Origin: Erodium maritimum
Lineage: Eukaryota > Streptophyta > Magnoliopsida > Geraniales > Geraniaceae
Reading direction: 5' to 3'
DNA length: 64,000 nt
Assembly: GCA_963921825.1 (NCBI GenBank)
Contig: OY997589.1
Location: forward strand, 45,952,638 to 46,016,637
Positions 59,492 through 64,000 of the stretch are shown here, piece by piece (position 1 is the first letter of the stretch; the number at the start of each line of letters is the position of its first letter). A model generated the notes under the pieces. That model saw only the letters and a program-made list of their open reading frames with translations. It was not told where the DNA came from and did no database searches. Position numbers and translations under genes: made by a program.

Positions 59492-61378
59492 CACAACAAC
59501 CTCCGACATAATCAATGCCTCCAACAGTCCTAAGATCACTAGTTCACAAACAACCTCCGAGCATGGTCATATGCCTCCAGTAATTCAATAATCGCTAAGT
59601 TCTCTGATCCTACGACACTACTAAGTGTCACATGCTTTTCTCGTAAACACTACAATCCCGTATCATGCATTTCTAATATTCGATAACCCACTCAACCCAC
59701 GACACCCCGGTGTCACATGCAATTCTACTGTTAACTTTCCCTAGTCAGGGCCGAGATCCGGCTACTTTTCCCTACCTCAACTGAAGAGCAACCGCTATGT
59801 CTCCTAGCTGCTGACGTCCTGGCTCGCTACCTCCGATCTTCTCTTCGATCGAAGTCGGACTCTAAATTTAACACGAAGCCACAAATCAATAACGGTTCCA
59901 CCGTTAAACTAAAGGTTACGATTAGTCTAGTTTAGAACCGACAGTTGTCCCTTAAGCTCGAGCGGGATAAAAGCGGGGTCACGGCGAATCGGGTTTGAGT
60001 ACCCGAGCACCGAAACCGGTGCATGTTTCCGAGGCACGGTCCCAATGCACGAATCCCGAGGTCCGATTCAGCGGTCCGCTTTTGTTCCTTTCTAAACCCA
60101 ATTAGCAGTCCATTTTAACCAGAGTTCCAGATTCGATTAACTGCTCAAATTCCGTTTTAAATCGAACTGATTTTACTTCCCCTTCATTTTCAAATCTGAT
60201 TTCAAACTCCTTCCAATTTAAAAACCTTTTTCTTTTCCAATTAAATCTCTTTCCTTTCCTTTTTCTTTTAACACTGAATTTTCATTTTAATACCTCTTTC
60301 TTTTCAAAACAATCCGCTTTTGTTTTAAAATTGACATTCGTTTTTAAAGCCATTTTCCTCTAAACTCTGTTACACTAATTCCTTTTATTCAAAAGTGCTT
60401 TGATTTGGTTCCAAACAACCAGAATCAGATCCCAAAACCAAAAGAACAACTTTCAAAACAAAACTCGTTTTACTTTGGTTTTACTCCCCTTTTTCTTCTT
60501 AATGTCAAAACTGATTTTATTTTATAACTCAGTTTAAACCCTTTCTTTCTCTCATTTAAACAAATATGGTTTTGTTTTTGGACTTTTTTCCATTTTACAG
60601 ATCAAGATCTTTAACAGGTTTAACAGATAGTTTCCCTCAATCAGATCCAAATTTACACTTTTGTTTTTGTACTAACAGATTCAATCATAAATCGAAAATA
60701 CAACGAAAGGGAGAGGGAGGGCTCGGTCAGAAAATCCGACGACCCTCGACGGCGATAAAGCCGGCCGGAAACTCACGGTGGTGGCTCACCGTAGGGAAGT
60801 AAGGGCGGCGGGGCACGGCGGAGCACGGTGGAGCAGGGTGGCCTCTCGCCCGTCTCAGATCTGGGACGACGGGCTCGGGTTCGAGGGTTCCGAAGACGAG
60901 AAGGGGAGGAGGCGGCGGACTCTCTGGAGAGAGGAGGACGGCGCCGGCGAGTCCGTCTCGGCTTTGGCCGTGCACGGCGACGGCATGGAGGCGCGACGGA
61001 GCTCGGGACGGCGGCGGCGTCGGCTGCCGTGGACTGATCGAAGTAGAAGAAACCGGGGCTCGGGTGGTGGCGCGGTGGCGTTGGCCGTGAGAGGAGAGAA
61101 GGCGAGGGAGAGGACGGCCGGAGTTCGGTTGAACGGTGAGGAGAGGGGTAGAGGGTCGGAGAAGAGAGGCGAGAGGGCGGCGGTGTGGTGGTGGCCGAGT
61201 ATGGCGGCGAGAGATGGCCGAGAGGTGAGGGAGATGGTGGTCGGGGACGGCCGGCAACGAGGGAGGAAGGAGATGAAGGTGAGAGGTCGGCGAAGGAGGA
61301 AGGAGAGAGGGAGGTCGGGTTCGGCGTGGAGATGAGAAGGGTCGAAGACGAAATTAGGGTTTCAGACCCTAATTTCCC

Positions 61379-61386
61379 CTTTTATA
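61379..61386 (-). promoter_or_regulatory. TATA box of the nested LTR
   Basis: On the minus strand TGTATAAAAGGGGAAATTAG lies about 180 bp from the LTR start, after GC-rich sequence with GGGCCG and GGCCCAT words. This is the same layout as in the outer LTR. Confidence 0.65.
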
Positions 61387-62453
61387 CACAAGCCTTCAAA
61401 CGGGCCTGACACATGGGCCTCTCCGAGATGGGCCGCGCGGCCCAGACGTGGGTGGCCGGCCTGCCCGGGCCGGGTCTGGCCTAGCCGAGTTGCTGGTCGG
61501 GTCCGGTCCGACCCGGTCCGACCCAATAGGGTTTTTTCTTTCTTTTTCGAAGCGGTCTTCACACACCTGAGTGTATGCGTCTTGCGGGAGCATTACCTTG
61601 GTTCCCTATGACATATGGTCCTTTGGGGGCATTTCCGAGAATCCCGACGATAAGCGTCCCTCAGGGATTGTTACCGGTAGCCCGATGTATGTGCCTCCTC
61701 TGGACCGAGGGAAAATTTGATATGACACGAATACTCTTGTGGATCGGAGTATGGGATCCGACATGACAGAAAGAGTATTATGGATCGGAGGGTGGTGACT
61801 TCATGTCCCACGGCATTACTTAAACGCTCTATCTTCTATTGATTGTTAATAAATGCATTGTTTACTTTATTTTCTATGATTGTTACTGGCTCTTTGAAAG
61901 CGTTAAATACCCGTTTTATTCCCGTATTTCAACATCTTCTTAGTTCTCCGTATCATTGAGGCCCGAACGAAATTGTGAATTTCTATTTGTTAAACTTAAA
62001 GACCGATATCCTTAAGAATGTGATATTGTTCTTATCTTGCCTATGTTATAACATCATTTTGATTAAAGTATTAATTGCAATATGTATTGTCACGCTAAAG
62101 CTATTTTATTACTAAATTGAAGGTTAAACTATTTATCTATTTTCCCTACTAAGCGTAAGCTCACCCCTATTTGTTTTATTGACTGTTTTTACAGGCGTGC
62201 TTGTTGAGTAGTGGACTCGAGGCTCGGGAGCTTCTGTGGGTCCGGGTGCTTTTGTCTTTAGAGACGATTGTGGTCCTATTTTTGGTTGCGAACCTTATGT
62301 TTAAAGAATTTATTATGGAACTTTAACTTCAGATATTTTGATGGAAACTAAACTTGGAGAGTTATAGTGGAATTGAGACACTTTTTTGTTACATTTTGTA
62401 TTATTTTCAAGTCACGTCTCGAGTCTGGTAAATATCGGATTTAGGGCGTAACA

Positions 62454-64000
62454 GTGTATGTCTAGATGAGAGGCTACTATGTTTGAAGCCCAAACGGTCT
62501 CGGATTGAGTTTTTCAACGGTTGGTTGGATACTTTAATAAGCATAACAATGTCTATACACAACTAGAGTCCCTTGAGGGACAAAAAGAACATTTTGTTAC
62601 TCCTGGTTTCTTACATACTACAATATGTCTACATGAAAGACTATATTGTTAAGATCACAAATGGTCTAGGATTTGGGTTCCCAATGTTTGTGGGAGTACT
62701 TTAATAGGCATATCTATGTGTCTAAACAACTAGAGGCCCATATGAGTCCTTTGAGGGACAAAAAGAACAATTTGTTACTCCTATTTATTTCTTACATACT
62801 ATAGTATGTCTAGATGAGAGAAAAACTTGTTTGGAGAGCAAACAGTCTCGGATTGGGTTCCCACAGTAGTTGGGGTACTTATAGGAATATCTATTTATAT
62901 ACACAACTGGAAGCCCATATGAGTTCTTTAATGGACAAAAAGAACAATTTGTTACTCCTATTGACTTCTTAAATATTATAGTGTATGTCTAGATGAGAGG
63001 CTATTTTGTTTGTAGCCCAAATGATCTAGAATTGAGTTTTTCCACGGTTGGTAGGGTACTTTAATTATGCCATACTCAACTAGGGGCCCACAGGAGTCCC
63101 TTGAGGGACAAAAAGAACATTTTGTTACTCCTGGTTTCTTACATATTACAATATGTCTATATGAAAGACTATATTGCTTCAATCACAAACGGTCTCGGAT
63201 TCGGGTTCCCAAGGTTTCTGGGCGTACTTTAATAGGCATATCTATGTGTATAAACAACTAGAGGCCCATATGAGTCCTTTGAGGGACAAAAAGAACAATT
63301 TGTTACTCCTATTTATTTCTTACATACTATATAGTATGTCTAGATGAGAGAAAAACTTGTTTGGAGAGCAAACAGTCTCGGATTGGGTTCCCACAGTAGT
63401 TGGGGTACTTATAGGAATATCTATTTGTATACACAACTAGAAGCCCATATGAGTCCTTTAATGGACAAAAAGAACAATTTGTTACTCCTATTGACTTCTT
63501 AAATATTGTAGTGTATCTCTAGATGAGAGGCTATTTTGTTTGTAGCCCAAATGGTCTAGAATTGAGTTTTTCCACGGTTGGTAGGGTACTTTAATAATGC
63601 CATACACAACTAGGGGCCCATAGGAGTCCCTTGAGGGACAAAAAGAACATTTTGTTACTCCTGGTTTCTTACATATTACAATATGTCTATATGAAAGACT
63701 ATATTGTTTCAATCACAAACGGTCTCGGATTCGGGTTCCGAAGGTTTCTGGGCGTACTTTAATAGGCATATCTATGTGTATAAACAACTAGAGGCCCATA
63801 TGAGTCATTTGAGGGACAAAAAGAACAATTTGTTACTCCTATTTATTTCTTACATACTATATAGTATGTCTAGATGAGAGAAAAACTTGTTTGGAGACCA
63901 AACAGTCTTGGATTGGTTTCCCACAGTAGTTGGGGTACTTATAGGAATATCTATTTGTATACACAACTAGAATCCCATATGAGTCCTTTGATGGACAAAA
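62454..64000 (+). repeat. 177-bp satellite, right part, with a 529-bp trimeric higher-order unit
   Basis: Variant C starts at 62566, 63094 and 63624; A at 62744, 63272 and 63802; B at 62921, 63451 and 63981. All three series have spacing of 528-530 bp. Monomer lengths are about 178 (C to A), 177-179 (A to B) and 173 (B to C). Corresponding monomers in successive trimers are far more alike than neighbours, the mark of a higher-order repeat. The array runs off the right edge. Confidence 0.92.

Larger units (their letters stand above)
58329..61563 (-). mobile_element. Nested solo LTR, family A, opposite orientation (3235 bp)
   Basis: On the minus strand it starts TGTGAAGACCGC and ends GGGGCGTGACA. 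The flanks are CACCC (58324-58328) and CACCT (61564-61568), a target-site duplication with one change. It matches the LTR fragment at 1325-2754 and, for one stretch, 37489-37766. No internal region is present, so it too is a solo LTR. Open frames of up to 185 codons at 60.7-61.3 kb lie in GC-rich LTR sequence on both strands and have no recognisable domain. Confidence 0.88.
56112..62453 (+). mobile_element. Solo LTR of a Gypsy element in the 177-bp satellite, carrying a nested insertion
   Basis: It starts TGTGAACACC and ends AGGGCGTAACA, flanked by GTGTA on both sides. No internal region is attached, so it is a solo LTR, the product of LTR-LTR recombination. Without the nested element (58329-61563) it is about 3.1 kb. 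Its middle (57410-57830) and its end (61570-62453) resemble the chromovirus LTR at 39007-39150 and 39818-40420, for example AGGTAGGGAAAG, GGATGCGAATAACTAG and GAATCCCGA(C/T)GATAAGCG, so the two are related families. The 5' part carries a TATA box and GC-rich sequence with plant-gene-like CCCTAG and CCGTCG words. Confidence 0.9.

Noticed and set aside
60727..61335. Overlapping 176- and 185-codon frames, GC-rich
   Set aside because: They lie on opposite strands inside the nested solo LTR, are Arg/Gly/Pro-rich low-complexity sequence and show no domain.

Overview
The window is repeat-dominated heterochromatin from a flowering-plant nuclear genome. The sequence shows Ty3/Gypsy chromovirus elements with initiator-tRNA-Met-type primer-binding sites, L1-type LINE remnants whose first ORF carries an RNA-recognition motif, and two unrelated satellites with higher-order structure. 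I see no host single-copy gene, tRNA, rRNA or CRISPR array. Nearly all short open frames are by-products of repeats.

Layout. 1-5.5 kb: an old retroelement mosaic. It holds a minus-strand LINE ORF1 remnant, an LTR fragment with its primer-binding site and leader, a short 163-bp tandem repeat, and a second, diverged plus-strand LINE ORF1 remnant. 5.5-37.5 kb: a satellite with a 478-bp monomer, about 65 copies. Each monomer contains a block of 21-bp sub-repeats, and monomers are grouped into at least six different higher-order units (2-, 3-, 5- and 7-mers, some carrying a 166-bp internal duplication). 37.5-49.8 kb: a retroelement complex inside the satellite. It consists of an LTR fragment, then a full-length, apparently young Tekay/Del-like chromovirus (LTRs of 2654 and 2673 bp, one gag-pol frame broken by a single TAG), then a second primer-binding site and 192 bp of leader. 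49.8-51.3 kb: three more 478-bp monomers. 51.3-54.6 kb: fragments of another Gypsy element (minus strand), an unclassified segment with LTR-like start, and the polyadenylated 3' end of a LINE. 54.6-64 kb: a second satellite (about 177-bp monomers in a 529-bp trimer). It is split by a solo LTR with a perfect 5-bp target duplication, which itself contains a second solo LTR in the opposite orientation.

Working together. Nothing here forms a host pathway. The two satellites are consistent with rounds of unequal exchange. The retroelements inserted into them and then decayed by stop codons, LTR-LTR recombination and illegitimate joining. The chromodomain-like integrase tail of the young element fits integration into heterochromatin. 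A pericentromeric or knob-like location is an inference; nothing in the window proves it.

The strongest candidates for something undescribed are the 478-bp satellite with its three levels of nesting (21 bp, 478 bp, 0.95-3.3 kb) and the trimeric 529-bp satellite with nested solo LTRs. All identities and copy numbers were judged by eye.
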